Positions 36,307 to 44,966 of a stretch of 64,000 bases of DNA are shown in pieces. Positions within the stretch are counted from its first letter, which is position 1. Each line of letters starts with the position of its first letter. Under the pieces are notes generated by a model. The model was not told the DNA's origin. It saw nothing but the letters and a program-made list of their open reading frames with translations, and did no database searches. The translations under genes were made by a program, and so were the position numbers. The stretch spans positions 16,930 through 80,929 of the forward strand of contig CAJURI010000003.1 in the NCBI GenBank assembly GCA_910588795.1, written 5' to 3'. Origin of the DNA: an uncultured Duncaniella sp. Lineage in GTDB: Bacteria; Bacteroidota; Bacteroidia; Bacteroidales; Muribaculaceae.

Positions 36307-36915
36307 TTAGTCGTTGACTCCCTCCACAGGATGAGACTTCAGAAACTCCTGCTGCTTCTCCTGACGGTTGATTCCGCCGAAGAACTTCTCTACCTTTATC
36401 TTTCTCGAGAGCTGCATGATGCCATATATCATGGCTTCGGGGCGCGGCGGACATCCGGGCACGAACACATCGACCGGCACTATGTCCTCTATACCCATAG
36501 CTACATGGTAGCTCTTCTTGAACGGCCCTCCCGAGATAGCGCAGCTTCCGCATGCTATCACGTACTTAGGCTCGGCAAGCTGGTCGTACAGACGGCGGAA
36601 CACCGGCACCATGCGGTGAACGATCGTGCCTGCCACCATCATGAAGTCAGCCTGACGCGGCGAGGCGCGGGCAACTTCCCAGCCAAAACGCGCCATGTCG
36701 TAACGCGCCGCTCCGAGCGACACGAACTCTATGCCGCAGCAACTGGTGGCGAAAGTAAGTGGCCAGATAGAGTTGGACCGCCCCCAGTTGATAAGCTTGT
36801 CAAGCGAACCAACTATGACATTGGTTCCGCTTTCCTGAAGCTCCTTGACGAGCTTCTCGATATACTCATTGTCTTTCCATGCCTCGTAGGGCATGCCTTG
36901 CGTAGTTACTTCCAT
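36307..36915 (-). CDS. nuoB: NADH-quinone oxidoreductase subunit B
   Basis: The 202-residue subunit holds the N2 cluster, with ligands at C59, C60 (ATSCCGIEF), C125 (CGSCAISGG) and C155 (VPGCPPRP). A 14-base-scale overlap is absent; the start overlaps nuoA by 10 bases, so they are translationally coupled. Confidence 0.96.
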   Translation of the reverse strand: MEVTTQGMPYEAWKDNEYIEKLVKELQESGTNVIVGSLDKLINWGRSNSIWPLTFATSCCGIEFVSLGAARYDMARFGWEVARASPRQADFMMVAGTIVHRMVPVFRRLYDQLAEPKYVIACGSCAISGGPFKKSYHVAMGIEDIVPVDVFVPGCPPRPEAMIYGIMQLSRKIKVEKFFGGINRQEKQQEFLKSHPVEGVND

Positions 36916-37274
36916 TCAAGAGCTCCTTTCCGCCAGGCATACACAAGACCCAGCACTATGATTCCAAAAAACACTGCGATCGCCGTAAGGCCCTGTGTGC
37001 CCAGCTCATGCACTCTCACCGCCCAGGGATAGAGGAACACTGTCTCGACATCGAACATCAGGAAGAGTATGGCGAACAGATAATACCCCACCTTGAACTG
37101 AGCCATGGACTCGCCGCGTGTAGGTATGCCACATTCATAAGCCTCGCCCTTCTGGGGATTGAACGACCGGGGTGAGATCAGCCCGGCAAGCCAAAGAGCA
37201 ACAGCCACCAGAGCGATGCCCGTACAGAGAGCGACCACCGCCAAGGTTGCATTTTGAATTGCTAATGCTATCAT
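36906..37274 (-). CDS. nuoA: NADH-quinone oxidoreductase subunit A
   Basis: The 122-residue subunit has three membrane helices and the conserved loop KGEAYECGIPTRGESMAQFKVGYYLFAILFL in pieces around 44-74, as in all NuoA. It is the first gene of the nuo/atp array and overlaps nuoB. Its promoter is likely the -7 box at 37379-37386. Confidence 0.94.
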   Translation of the reverse strand: MIALAIQNATLAVVALCTGIALVAVALWLAGLISPRSFNPQKGEAYECGIPTRGESMAQFKVGYYLFAILFLMFDVETVFLYPWAVRVHELGTQGLTAIAVFFGIIVLGLVYAWRKGALEWK

Positions 37275-37334
37275 ATTATGAGTTATATCTTATTTGCAAT
37301 AAGGTTATTCGTCTGTGACAGAGTGCTATGCACG

Positions 37335-37373
37335 CCAAAAGACGCTCCCGATATATGGCAGGCGCGCTTTTGG
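37335..37373 (-). promoter_or_regulatory. 5'-terminal hairpin of the nuo/atp leader
   Basis: CCAAAAG (37367-37373 on the minus strand) pairs with CTTTTGG (37335-37341), extended by three more G-C pairs past a bulge. If transcription starts about six bases after the -7 box, the RNA begins with this hairpin, which could stabilise the long transcript. It has no T-tract. Confidence 0.4.
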
Positions 37374-37378
37374 CTGTG

Positions 37379-37386
37379 CAAATATA
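37379..37386 (-). promoter_or_regulatory. -7 box (TATATTTG) of the nuo/atp array
   Basis: Exact TAnnTTTG on the minus strand, 105 bases before nuoA. No good -33 TTG is found at the usual spacing. Confidence 0.5.
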
Positions 37387-37458
37387 GAAATTTTTCTTCA
37401 ATCCGTGCTCTTTTCAGCCAACTATTTTTTAACAATCTGCAGTATTTGTTGTCTACGC

Positions 37459-38121
37459 TCAGAAATTATAGCCTATTGACAGCTGGAACAGGTTCCACTG
37501 GTTGTCCATAAGCTCAGCGACGTCGCGAACACCCCACTGATACTGCCACCCTATGACATAACGCTCTGCATGGGTGTATGACATACCGAATCCTATGCCG
37601 TACTGCCAGCGGTGATATCCGTTATCGGAAAAAAGATTGACCTTCTTCTTGTCGAACGATTCCATGTCACGCATCTTCACTCCCATCTTGCCATACACAC
37701 CTACCCCGAAATAAGGCCCGGCGAATATCTGCAGGTCCGACATGGGTGTAAAGCGCAGATGATAGGACGCATATACCGGCAGCTCCAGGAAATTGACAGC
37801 CTGAGTGGATGAGACCTTCATCCCGTTCATATCGCCTACCGACATCTCACCTTCATACTTGGCTCCCTTCATGGAAAAGAACAGTCCGGTATTGACCGAG
37901 AAGCTTTTTATGAGATTGACATCGACCGCGGCTCCGAACGACAGTCCATTGCGGCCGTCAAACAGCCCGCTCCCCTTTCCGGCCATCTTGGCGAAATTCC
38001 ATCCAAGGCGGGCACCGAGGGTAACTGTCTTATCGGGATCGGAACTGTCCCAGAAGAGAGACTGCGCGCTCATCCCCACTGAAATCACCGACACAAGAAT
38101 TGAAATGATAATCTTTTTCAT
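37459..38121 (-). CDS. Outer-membrane beta-barrel protein (PorT-like)
   Basis: The start MKKIIISILVSVISVGMSAQ gives a clean signal peptide; the 63 codons open upstream are not protein-like. The mature part (~200 residues) begins TVTLGARLGWNFAKM and has alternating aromatic strands, ending FQLSIGYNF with the C-terminal phenylalanine that the barrel assembly machine recognises. This fits the PorT-family eight-stranded barrels of unknown function in Bacteroidetes. It has its own -7 box, so is probably a single-gene unit between truA and nuoA. Confidence 0.82.
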   Translation of the reverse strand: MKKIIISILVSVISVGMSAQSLFWDSSDPDKTVTLGARLGWNFAKMAGKGSGLFDGRNGLSFGAAVDVNLIKSFSVNTGLFFSMKGAKYEGEMSVGDMNGMKVSSTQAVNFLELPVYASYHLRFTPMSDLQIFAGPYFGVGVYGKMGVKMRDMESFDKKKVNLFSDNGYHRWQYGIGFGMSYTHAERYVIGWQYQWGVRDVAELMDNQWNLFQLSIGYNF

Positions 38122-38152
38122 AATGCGATGTAATTTACGTTGTTTTATTTCA

Positions 38153-38160
38153 CAAAGATA
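38153..38160 (-). promoter_or_regulatory. -7 box (TATCTTTG) of the PorT-like gene
   Basis: Exact match on the minus strand, 32 bases before the start codon at 38121. It supports that start. A GGAC/GTCC hairpin just upstream (38166-38186) may end the truA transcript. Confidence 0.55.
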
Positions 38161-38218
38161 ACAAACGGACACGTCACAGACGCGTCCGCACATGTTAATA
38201 GATATTAAAACATATGGC

Positions 38219-38992
38219 TTATTGTTCCACGTTGTTTGCCGATTCTGCCTCCGGATAAGTGACCTCCCACAGATACAACGCCTGCGGTGGCATTGACGTG
38301 CCTGCGGCACACCGGTCCTTACGTTCTATTATGCGCCCGAATTCCTCAACCGAGATCTTGCCGCGCCCCACTTCGACGAGCGTGCCCACCACTGCCCTCA
38401 CCATGTTGCGGAGAAAACGGTCGGCCGTTATGACAAATACCCAGCACGAGCTGTCAGCCCCTCCTACACGATGCCACCCGGCATGCGTGACACGACATAT
38501 GTTGGTCTTGGCATCGGAATGCAGCTTGGCAAAAGATGTGAAATCGCTCGTTTCGAGCAGGAGCGAGGCCGCACGGTTCATAGCCTCGAAATCCAGCGAC
38601 GCCGGAGCCTTCCAGCTCAAAGGATAGAAAAACGGAGACTTTTCCGTGACGGCGTAATAGTGATACGTGCGCGACACCGCGTCAAATCTCGCATGCAGGT
38701 CTGACGGCACCGGATAGATATCCTGTATGGCTATGTCCTTCCCCACAATGGCATCAACGCTGGCAGCGAGACGCTTAAGGTCATCGACCGGATCGTCGAT
38801 GTCAAAATGTGCCACCATCATACGGGCATTCACACCGGCATCCGTGCGGCCTGCGCCAACGATCTTCACAGGGCGGCGCAGCACCTTCGACAGAGCATCC
38901 TCCGTCACCTCCTGCACAGTCACCGCCCCCGGCTGGCTCTGCCACCCGTGAAACGGCTCTCCGCGATAGCTCAGCCGCATGAAGTAACGCAT
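38219..38992 (-). CDS. truA: tRNA pseudouridine(38-40) synthase
   Basis: I start it at MRYFMRLSYRGEPFHGWQSQ (257 residues), where TruA proteins begin; the 37 open codons upstream lie inside speA. The catalytic aspartate is in GAGRTDAGVNA, and FRHxV-type FLRNMVRAVVGTLV and YLWEVTY are present. It modifies the anticodon stem-loop of tRNAs. The ATG shares one base with the speA stop (TGATG), so the two are translationally coupled. Confidence 0.95.
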   Translation of the reverse strand: MRYFMRLSYRGEPFHGWQSQPGAVTVQEVTEDALSKVLRRPVKIVGAGRTDAGVNARMMVAHFDIDDPVDDLKRLAASVDAIVGKDIAIQDIYPVPSDLHARFDAVSRTYHYYAVTEKSPFFYPLSWKAPASLDFEAMNRAASLLLETSDFTSFAKLHSDAKTNICRVTHAGWHRVGGADSSCWVFVITADRFLRNMVRAVVGTLVEVGRGKISVEEFGRIIERKDRCAAGTSMPPQALYLWEVTYPEAESANNVEQ

Positions 38993-40893
38993 CAGTCCTT
39001 CTCTATATAGGTGTAGCCATACAGGCCCGAACGGTAATTGCTGAGGAATTCCCTGCCCTCTTCCGGAGATATCTTGCCGTCCTTCATGGACGAGGTCACC
39101 CATGCCTCGACATTCCGCACAAGCTTCTTGGGATTGAACTGCACATAGTCTAGCACATCGGCCACAGTCTCTCCGTCTATTATCCGGTCTATCTCGTAAC
39201 GGTCCTTGTACACCGATATATGCACGGCATTTGTGTCGCCGAACAGATTGTGCATGTCACCCAGGATCTCCTGATAGGCCCCCACAAGGAACACTCCGAG
39301 ATAGTAAGGTTCCCCGGGCTTGAGCGCATGCACATGCAGGGAGTTAGCCGTGGCTCCGGTGTTGGATATGAAATTGGATATCTTGCCGTCGCTGTCGCAG
39401 GTTATGTCCTGGATGGTACAGGTGCGCGTGGGCTTCTCGTCAAGGCGTGACAGAGGTATTATGGGGAACACCTGGTCTATCGCCCAGGAATCAGTGAGCG
39501 ACTGGAACAGTGAAAAATTGCAGAAATACTTGTCGGGGATCATCTTGGCCACCTTGCGCAGTTCCTCGGGCGCATGCCGCATGCCGCTGACTATGTCGCA
39601 CACATCGCGGGCTATCGACCAGAACAGCTCCTCCATCTGCGCGCGCATCTTCAGGTCGAGCATCCCGAGGCTGAACAGGTCGAGGGCCTCCTCACGTATC
39701 TGCAGGGCATCGTGCCAGCTCTCAAGAATGTTCTGCTGGTCGATCTTGTCCCATATCTGGTAAAGCTCTTTTATGAGCTCATGGGCATCATCGTCCACCT
39801 CCCGGCTGTCCTTCCATATGGGGAGCTGGGTTGTCTCAAGCACCTCGAACACGAGCACCGAATGGTGGGCCGTAAGCGAGCGTCCGCTCTCGTTTATGAT
39901 GTTAGGCTGCTTAAGCCCGTTCTTTTCACATGCATCCACAAGGGTCGACACCGCATCGTTGGCATACTCCTGAATGGAATAGTTCATCGACGATCCCGAG
40001 GCCGAGTTGCGCGAGCCGTCATAGTCGACCCCGAGGCCGCCCCCTATGTCGATAAACTCCACGTCAAAGCCGAGATTGCACAGGTTCACATAGAACTGCG
40101 CAGCCTCCCTTATTGCATTCTTTATGAATCGGATCTTGGTGATCTGGCTCCCTATATGGAAATGTATGAGCTTCAGACAGTCAGTCATCTTGTTGCGCTC
40201 CATATAGTCGAGAGCCTCAAGAAGCTCCGACGAATTCAGACCGAACTTCGACTGGTCACCGCCGCTTGTCTCCCACTTTCCCGAGCCTGACGATGCAAGC
40301 TTGATGCGCAGGCCCACGTTAGGACGCAGATCCATGCGCCGGGCCACCTCGGAGATTATCCGAAGCTCGTTGAGCTTCTCCACAACTATATATATGCGGC
40401 GGCCCATCTTCTGGGCGAGCAGAGCCAGCTCTATGTACGTCTTGTCCTTATAGCCGTTGCAGATTATCAGGGCGTTCTCTCGTATGTTGGTGGCAAGCAC
40501 TGCATGAAGCTCGGGCTTGGAGCCTGCCTCCAGTCCGATATTGAACTTCTCCCCATAGGTAACGATCTCCTCCACGACAGGCCGCATCTGATTGACCTTG
40601 ATCGGATAGATGATATAATTCTGCCCCTCGTAATTATACTGTTTCGAAGCGACAGCAAAACAGTTGGAGATCTTCTCGATACGGTTATCGAGGATGTCAG
40701 GGAAACGCAGCAGCACGGGCGACGTTATATCCCTCACCTGAAGCTCGTCCATCACCTCCCTAAGGTCAACCGAGGCATAACCCTCACGCGGAGTCACAGC
40801 CACATTTCCCTTGGAATTGATGGAAAAATACTTTCGGCCCCAGCCCTGGATATTATACAGCTCCATGCTGTCCTCAATGCGCCATCTTCTCAT
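38992..40893 (-). CDS. speA: Biosynthetic arginine decarboxylase
   Basis: The 633-residue PLP enzyme turns arginine into agmatine, the first step to putrescine and spermidine. The PLP lysine is in YPIKVNQMRPVVEE, the phosphate-binding loop is DIGGGLGVDYDG and HFHIGSQ precedes it. Length is normal for SpeA. It has a good upstream promoter and overlaps truA by one base. Confidence 0.96.
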   Translation of the reverse strand: MRRWRIEDSMELYNIQGWGRKYFSINSKGNVAVTPREGYASVDLREVMDELQVRDITSPVLLRFPDILDNRIEKISNCFAVASKQYNYEGQNYIIYPIKVNQMRPVVEEIVTYGEKFNIGLEAGSKPELHAVLATNIRENALIICNGYKDKTYIELALLAQKMGRRIYIVVEKLNELRIISEVARRMDLRPNVGLRIKLASSGSGKWETSGGDQSKFGLNSSELLEALDYMERNKMTDCLKLIHFHIGSQITKIRFIKNAIREAAQFYVNLCNLGFDVEFIDIGGGLGVDYDGSRNSASGSSMNYSIQEYANDAVSTLVDACEKNGLKQPNIINESGRSLTAHHSVLVFEVLETTQLPIWKDSREVDDDAHELIKELYQIWDKIDQQNILESWHDALQIREEALDLFSLGMLDLKMRAQMEELFWSIARDVCDIVSGMRHAPEELRKVAKMIPDKYFCNFSLFQSLTDSWAIDQVFPIIPLSRLDEKPTRTCTIQDITCDSDGKISNFISNTGATANSLHVHALKPGEPYYLGVFLVGAYQEILGDMHNLFGDTNAVHISVYKDRYEIDRIIDGETVADVLDYVQFNPKKLVRNVEAWVTSSMKDGKISPEEGREFLSNYRSGLYGYTYIEKD

Positions 40894-40949
40894 CGGCTAA
40901 TTTCAGTGAAATAGTTATTATTACTAATGTTCTTTACGTGATTCAGGAG

Positions 40950-40981
40950 CAAAGGTACACATTTCCGTCGGATTTCAGCAA
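40950..40981 (-). promoter_or_regulatory. Promoter of speA-truA
   Basis: On the minus strand TTG (40979-40981), 21 bases, TACCTTTG (40950-40957). It lies 57 bases before the speA start. Confidence 0.7.
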
Positions 40982-41137
40982 TTTTTCATATGCAAATAGA
41001 TTTTCGACCAGAATTTTAGCTGTCCGGTGCACAGCCATGGCACAGATAAAGCATCGGAAACATCCGCGCTCTACTGTCCCGGTGAAACGACCATGGCAAT
41101 TTAGCCACAACATTTTGTAATAAGTTAACAATTGCTG

Positions 41138-41169
41138 TTTGCATTAATCGCCAATTGATATTACCTTTG
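41138..41169 (+). promoter_or_regulatory. Promoter of the OmpA-like/TPR lipoprotein
   Basis: TTTG (41138-41141), 20 bases, TACCTTTG (41162-41169), a near-ideal Bacteroidetes promoter. The leader to the ATG at 41253 is about 78 bases. Confidence 0.8.
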
Positions 41170-41252
41170 CCAATGGCTTTATAGTGCATCATAATACATT
41201 AAAATACATTATTCATTACATACAACCAATCAACCTCTAAGTCACAATTCTT

Positions 41253-42938
41253 ATGAACAAGCTTTCAGGGTTAGCACTGCTCGCCGGTTCTGCCATGGTC
41301 CTCACAGGATGCAGCAAGAAGATGAACCAGTTCGCAGCCGACTATTTCACCACCAACCCCAATCCGCTCGAAGTCGTCGGAACCCACGTACCGGCAACAG
41401 TCACAGGACACATCCCTGCCAAATTCTTTGTCAAGAACGCCACTGTATCAGTGACACCGGTGCTCGTATATGGCGCGACCGAAGAGAAAGCATCGCCCAT
41501 GACATTCCAGGGTGAGAAAGTACGCGGCAACAACCCCGTGATCTCCTACGAAAACGGCGGCACCGTGACCATCCCGGTCAACTATCTCTATCAGCCCGAC
41601 ATGCAGAAATCAGAGCTTTACCTCAACTTCGAGGTACAGCAGAAAGGCAAGCAGTATGTACTCCCGCGTGTCAAGGTCGCCAACGGAGTCGTAGCCACAG
41701 CAGCCCTTGCTGACGCAGGCACACTCACCCCGGCAACCGCCAACGACAAGTTCCAGCGCATCATCAATGAGAAATACTCAGCCGACATCCACTTCCTCAT
41801 CAACCAGGCCAACCTCCGCAAGAGCGAGCTCAACAGCGACGAGGTGCTCCGCCTCCATCGCGACCTTCGCGCCGCTTCAGGCGACTCCACACGTGTGATC
41901 GAGGAGATCAACATCCAGTCATACGCATCACCCGAAGGCGGAATCGACCTCAACACACGCCTCGCTCAGAACCGCGAGACCAACACCACCGACTACGTCA
42001 ACAAGCAGCTGAAGAAGGACAACATCACCGAATTCGGCGAACTCACAGCCAACTTCACACCTGAGGACTGGGAAGGCTTCCAGAAGCTCGTTGCAGCAAG
42101 CAACATACAGGACAAAGACCTTATACTCAGCGTTCTGTCGATGTACAAAGACCCCGAGCAGCGCGAACGCGAGATCCGCAACCTCTCAAGCGTATTCGAC
42201 CAGCTCGCCGAGGAAATACTCCCGCAGCTCCGCTACTCACGCATCACAGCAAGCGTGAACGTGATCGGCAAGAGCGATGACCAGCTCAACAAGGCTTTCG
42301 ACACCGATCCCTCGACACTCACTGTGGACGAGCTGCTCTACACAGCAACCCTCACCGACAACCTCAAGCGCAAAGGTGACATCTACACAGCCGCCACACG
42401 CCTGTTCCCCAATGACTACCGCGGATTCAACAACCTCGGCAAAGTTCAGTACCAGCAGGGCGACTACGACGCTGCCATGGCAAGCTTCAAGAAGGCTGCC
42501 CGCCTCAACGCCAACGCTCCCGAGTCACAGATGAACCAGGGCCTCGTAGCTCTCGTGAATGACGACTACCGCGCAGCCAACACAGCATTCGGCAAAGCCG
42601 CAGGTCTCAACGAACTTTCTCCCGCCCTCGGCCTCCTCTATCTCAAGCAGGGCGACGTGAAGGCCGCTGTCAAGGCATTCGGCAACGACAAGAGCAACAA
42701 TGCAGCTCTCGCACAGATCCTCAACAAGGACTACAACGCAGCCAAGGGCACTCTCGCAGCTATCGCCAACCCCGACGCCACCACCTACTACCTGATGGCA
42801 ATCCTCGGAGCACGCACAGGCAACGAGCAGATGGTGACCTCCAACCTGCGCCAGGCTGTCAAGCTTGACCGCAACTATGCTGCCAAGGCTGCCAACGACC
42901 TTGAGTTCGCACGCTACAACATTACCAAAGCCCTCTGA
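41253..42938 (+). CDS. OmpA-like / tetratricopeptide outer-membrane lipoprotein
   Basis: The 561-residue protein starts with a lipoprotein signal (VLTGCSKK, cysteine at 20). Two early beta domains (about 40-170) are followed by an OmpA-like segment (about 190-290, with INIQSYASPEGG and LAQNRETN). The C-terminal half has TPR repeats (about 385-540: NNLGKVQYQQGDYDAAMASFKKA, in parts, and similar units). It resembles Bacteroidales envelope proteins that bind peptidoglycan and partners; function in detail is unknown. The gene uses very uniform codons (CTC, CGC, AAC, GGC, AAG), unlike its neighbours, and has a strong promoter and terminator, which suggests very high expression. Confidence 0.82.
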   Translation: MNKLSGLALLAGSAMVLTGCSKKMNQFAADYFTTNPNPLEVVGTHVPATVTGHIPAKFFVKNATVSVTPVLVYGATEEKASPMTFQGEKVRGNNPVISYENGGTVTIPVNYLYQPDMQKSELYLNFEVQQKGKQYVLPRVKVANGVVATAALADAGTLTPATANDKFQRIINEKYSADIHFLINQANLRKSELNSDEVLRLHRDLRAASGDSTRVIEEINIQSYASPEGGIDLNTRLAQNRETNTTDYVNKQLKKDNITEFGELTANFTPEDWEGFQKLVAASNIQDKDLILSVLSMYKDPEQREREIRNLSSVFDQLAEEILPQLRYSRITASVNVIGKSDDQLNKAFDTDPSTLTVDELLYTATLTDNLKRKGDIYTAATRLFPNDYRGFNNLGKVQYQQGDYDAAMASFKKAARLNANAPESQMNQGLVALVNDDYRAANTAFGKAAGLNELSPALGLLYLKQGDVKAAVKAFGNDKSNNAALAQILNKDYNAAKGTLAAIANPDATTYYLMAILGARTGNEQMVTSNLRQAVKLDRNYAAKAANDLEFARYNITKAL

Positions 42939-42991
42939 TAAAAACAGAAGCTCCCTTCATTGAAACCTGAAGGGATCCGACACTGAAAAAC

Positions 42992-43048
42992 ACGGAGACC
43001 AAAGAGCCGCATAATTATGACTATACGCTCTTTGGTCTCCGTCATTTT
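42992..43048 (+). terminator. Terminator of the OmpA-like/TPR lipoprotein gene
   Basis: A 16-bp perfect stem (42992-43007 with 43027-43042) around a 19-base loop, followed by CATTTTAT. A smaller hairpin CCCTTCA/TGAAGGG (42953-42974) lies just before it. Confidence 0.75.
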
Positions 43049-43135
43049 ATCCCGGCACCGGCCACGCTTGCACATTTTCATCAATAAATTCACAACAAAA
43101 CGCCTCACGAGCATGCTAATTCCGGGTAAAAATCG

Positions 43136-43143
43136 TAACTTTG
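43136..43143 (+). promoter_or_regulatory. -7 box (TAACTTTG) of the RlmL-like gene
   Basis: Exact TAnnTTTG, 53 bases before the ATG. The -33 region shows only a partial TG. Confidence 0.55.
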
Positions 43144-43196
43144 CACATCCGAAACTCCCCCTTCCACATATTACATCCCCTCTACAATAGAACTAT

Positions 43197-44858
43197 ATGT
43201 CACAGAAATTTGAAATGGTTGCCAAGACCCTGAAAGGTCTTGAAGAGGTCCTTGCCGAAGAACTCCGCACACTCGGAGCCGAAAACGTCGAGCCGGGATG
43301 CCGCATGGTGTCCTTTGAGGGGGACCTCGCTATGATGTACCGGGCAAATCTTTGTTGCCGCACCGCGCTCAGCATTCTGCGCCCGATATATAAATTCATA
43401 GCGTCCGACCCCGACACTCTTTACGAAATGGTAAAGGAATATGACTGGGGAGGGGTGCTCACATTGGGCAAGACCTTCTCGATCGACACTACAAGCCATT
43501 CCAACGAATTCACCCACTCACGATTCGTGACCTACCGCGTGAAGGATGCGATAGTCGACTGGTTCAAAGACCGATTCGGGCCCGACAAACGGCCCGGCGT
43601 AAGGCTGAACGACGCCGATGTGATGCTCAACGTCCACATCGACGGAAACCGTGTCACCCTCTCTCTCAATTCATCAGGCGAATCGCTGCATAAGAGAGGA
43701 TGGCGTGTGGCTCAGACCGAAGCTCCGATCAACGAAGTGCTCGCCGCAGGCATAATACTCAAAAGCGGATGGCGCGGCGACTGCCCGCTGCTCGACCCCA
43801 TGTGCGGATCAGGCACATTCCTGATCGAGGCCGCACTCATTGCCGCCGGCATAAAACCGGGATCATACCGCGAGACATGGCCATTCTGCCAGTGGAAGGA
43901 CTGGGACCCCGAGCTATTCGACTCTGTGCTTAACGAAGGGGACGCCCCTCGCGAAATACCATTCAAGATTTACGGGGCCGACATATCTCCGAAAGCAATC
44001 GACATAGCCGAGCGCAACATCCTCTCGGCCGGAGTGGATGAATACATCAACCTGCGTGTCCGCTCCATACAGCAGTGGGAGGAGGCTCCCATGGCCGGCA
44101 CGCCCGGTGTCATCATCACCAATCCCCCTTACGGCGAGCGCATCAATCCCGAGGACCTTGAGGGCCTGTACCGGACTCTCGGGACCAAGTTCAAGCGAGT
44201 GTTCTGCGGCTATCACTCCTGGGTCATATCATCCAACGAAGACTGCCTCGCCCACATAGGGCTGACCCCCTCGGTTCGCGAGCAGATGCAGAACGGAGGT
44301 CTTGACTGCGAGCTGCGTGAATACGTGAGCTTCGAAGGCTCCAAAAGCGAATTCCGTGCCGCCGGAGGCTCCATCAAGAGGGATCGTCCCGCACGCGAGG
44401 ACCGCGGCCGCAAATTCAACCGCAAGAGCGAAGCGGAATGGACAAGGGACGCCCGCGACAAAGGCATGGGAGGTAAACGTGGAGACAAGCCCGCCGGGCC
44501 GCGGCGCGGACTCCCGAAGGACACTCCGCTGAGCGAAAAATACCGTCCGAAAGCCGGAGGATTTGCCCGCAGCGAAGAACGCCGCCGCAAATTCAAGGAA
44601 GAGACCGCACGTGACGGCGAACGCAGATTCAGCCACCATGAGAGAGAAATCTCACGTGAGGATTTCCGTGACGAAGCCGAGGAACTCCTCGCACGCCGAC
44701 GCAACATACACGCGCTTAAAAGCCTTGGGGAGACACCCAAGATGCCCACTATACCGTCGGCCGACGGTCCGTTCATGCGCACACGCAGACGCGGATGGAA
44801 ACGCCCTGACTCCACCGACGGCAACAAGGACAGCGGCAATAATGAATCAGGTGAATAA
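43197..44858 (+). CDS. THUMP-domain rRNA guanine-N2 methyltransferase (RlmL-like) with basic C-terminal tail
   Basis: The 553-residue protein has an N-terminal THUMP RNA-binding region (about 1-160), then a SAM-dependent methyltransferase domain with LDPMCGSGTFLIEAALIA (about 200) and the catalytic motif TNPPYGER (about 303). This matches the large-subunit G2445 N2-methyltransferase half of E. coli RlmL; the second, RlmK half is absent. From about residue 390 there is a ~165-residue Arg/Lys/Glu-rich disordered tail that probably binds RNA. It precedes purD; the next start lies three bases on in the same direction but the true purD start is ~108 bases on. Confidence 0.88.
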   Translation: MSQKFEMVAKTLKGLEEVLAEELRTLGAENVEPGCRMVSFEGDLAMMYRANLCCRTALSILRPIYKFIASDPDTLYEMVKEYDWGGVLTLGKTFSIDTTSHSNEFTHSRFVTYRVKDAIVDWFKDRFGPDKRPGVRLNDADVMLNVHIDGNRVTLSLNSSGESLHKRGWRVAQTEAPINEVLAAGIILKSGWRGDCPLLDPMCGSGTFLIEAALIAAGIKPGSYRETWPFCQWKDWDPELFDSVLNEGDAPREIPFKIYGADISPKAIDIAERNILSAGVDEYINLRVRSIQQWEEAPMAGTPGVIITNPPYGERINPEDLEGLYRTLGTKFKRVFCGYHSWVISSNEDCLAHIGLTPSVREQMQNGGLDCELREYVSFEGSKSEFRAAGGSIKRDRPAREDRGRKFNRKSEAEWTRDARDKGMGGKRGDKPAGPRRGLPKDTPLSEKYRPKAGGFARSEERRRKFKEETARDGERRFSHHEREISREDFRDEAEELLARRRNIHALKSLGETPKMPTIPSADGPFMRTRRRGWKRPDSTDGNKDSGNNESGE

Positions 44859-44966
44859 ACAATGTCAATTCAGCAAACACTCAACACACTCAGATATCCC
44901 GTGAGCAACCATCCCGAAAAAAGCCCGTTTAACGCAGGAGAGACCCTCCAGGAAAAATTCTCACCC

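Larger units (their letters stand above)
40894..41252. other. Divergent intergenic region, speA / lipoprotein gene
   Basis: It holds two well-formed Bacteroidetes promoters facing outward (minus 40950-40981, plus 41138-41169). Between them (41000-41130) I see no gene, repeat or convincing hairpin. Confidence 0.8.

Noticed and set aside
38992..39103. N-terminal extension of truA
   Set aside because: The extra 37 codons lie wholly in the end of speA, and the family start MRYFMRLSYRG is preceded by the coupling TGATG.
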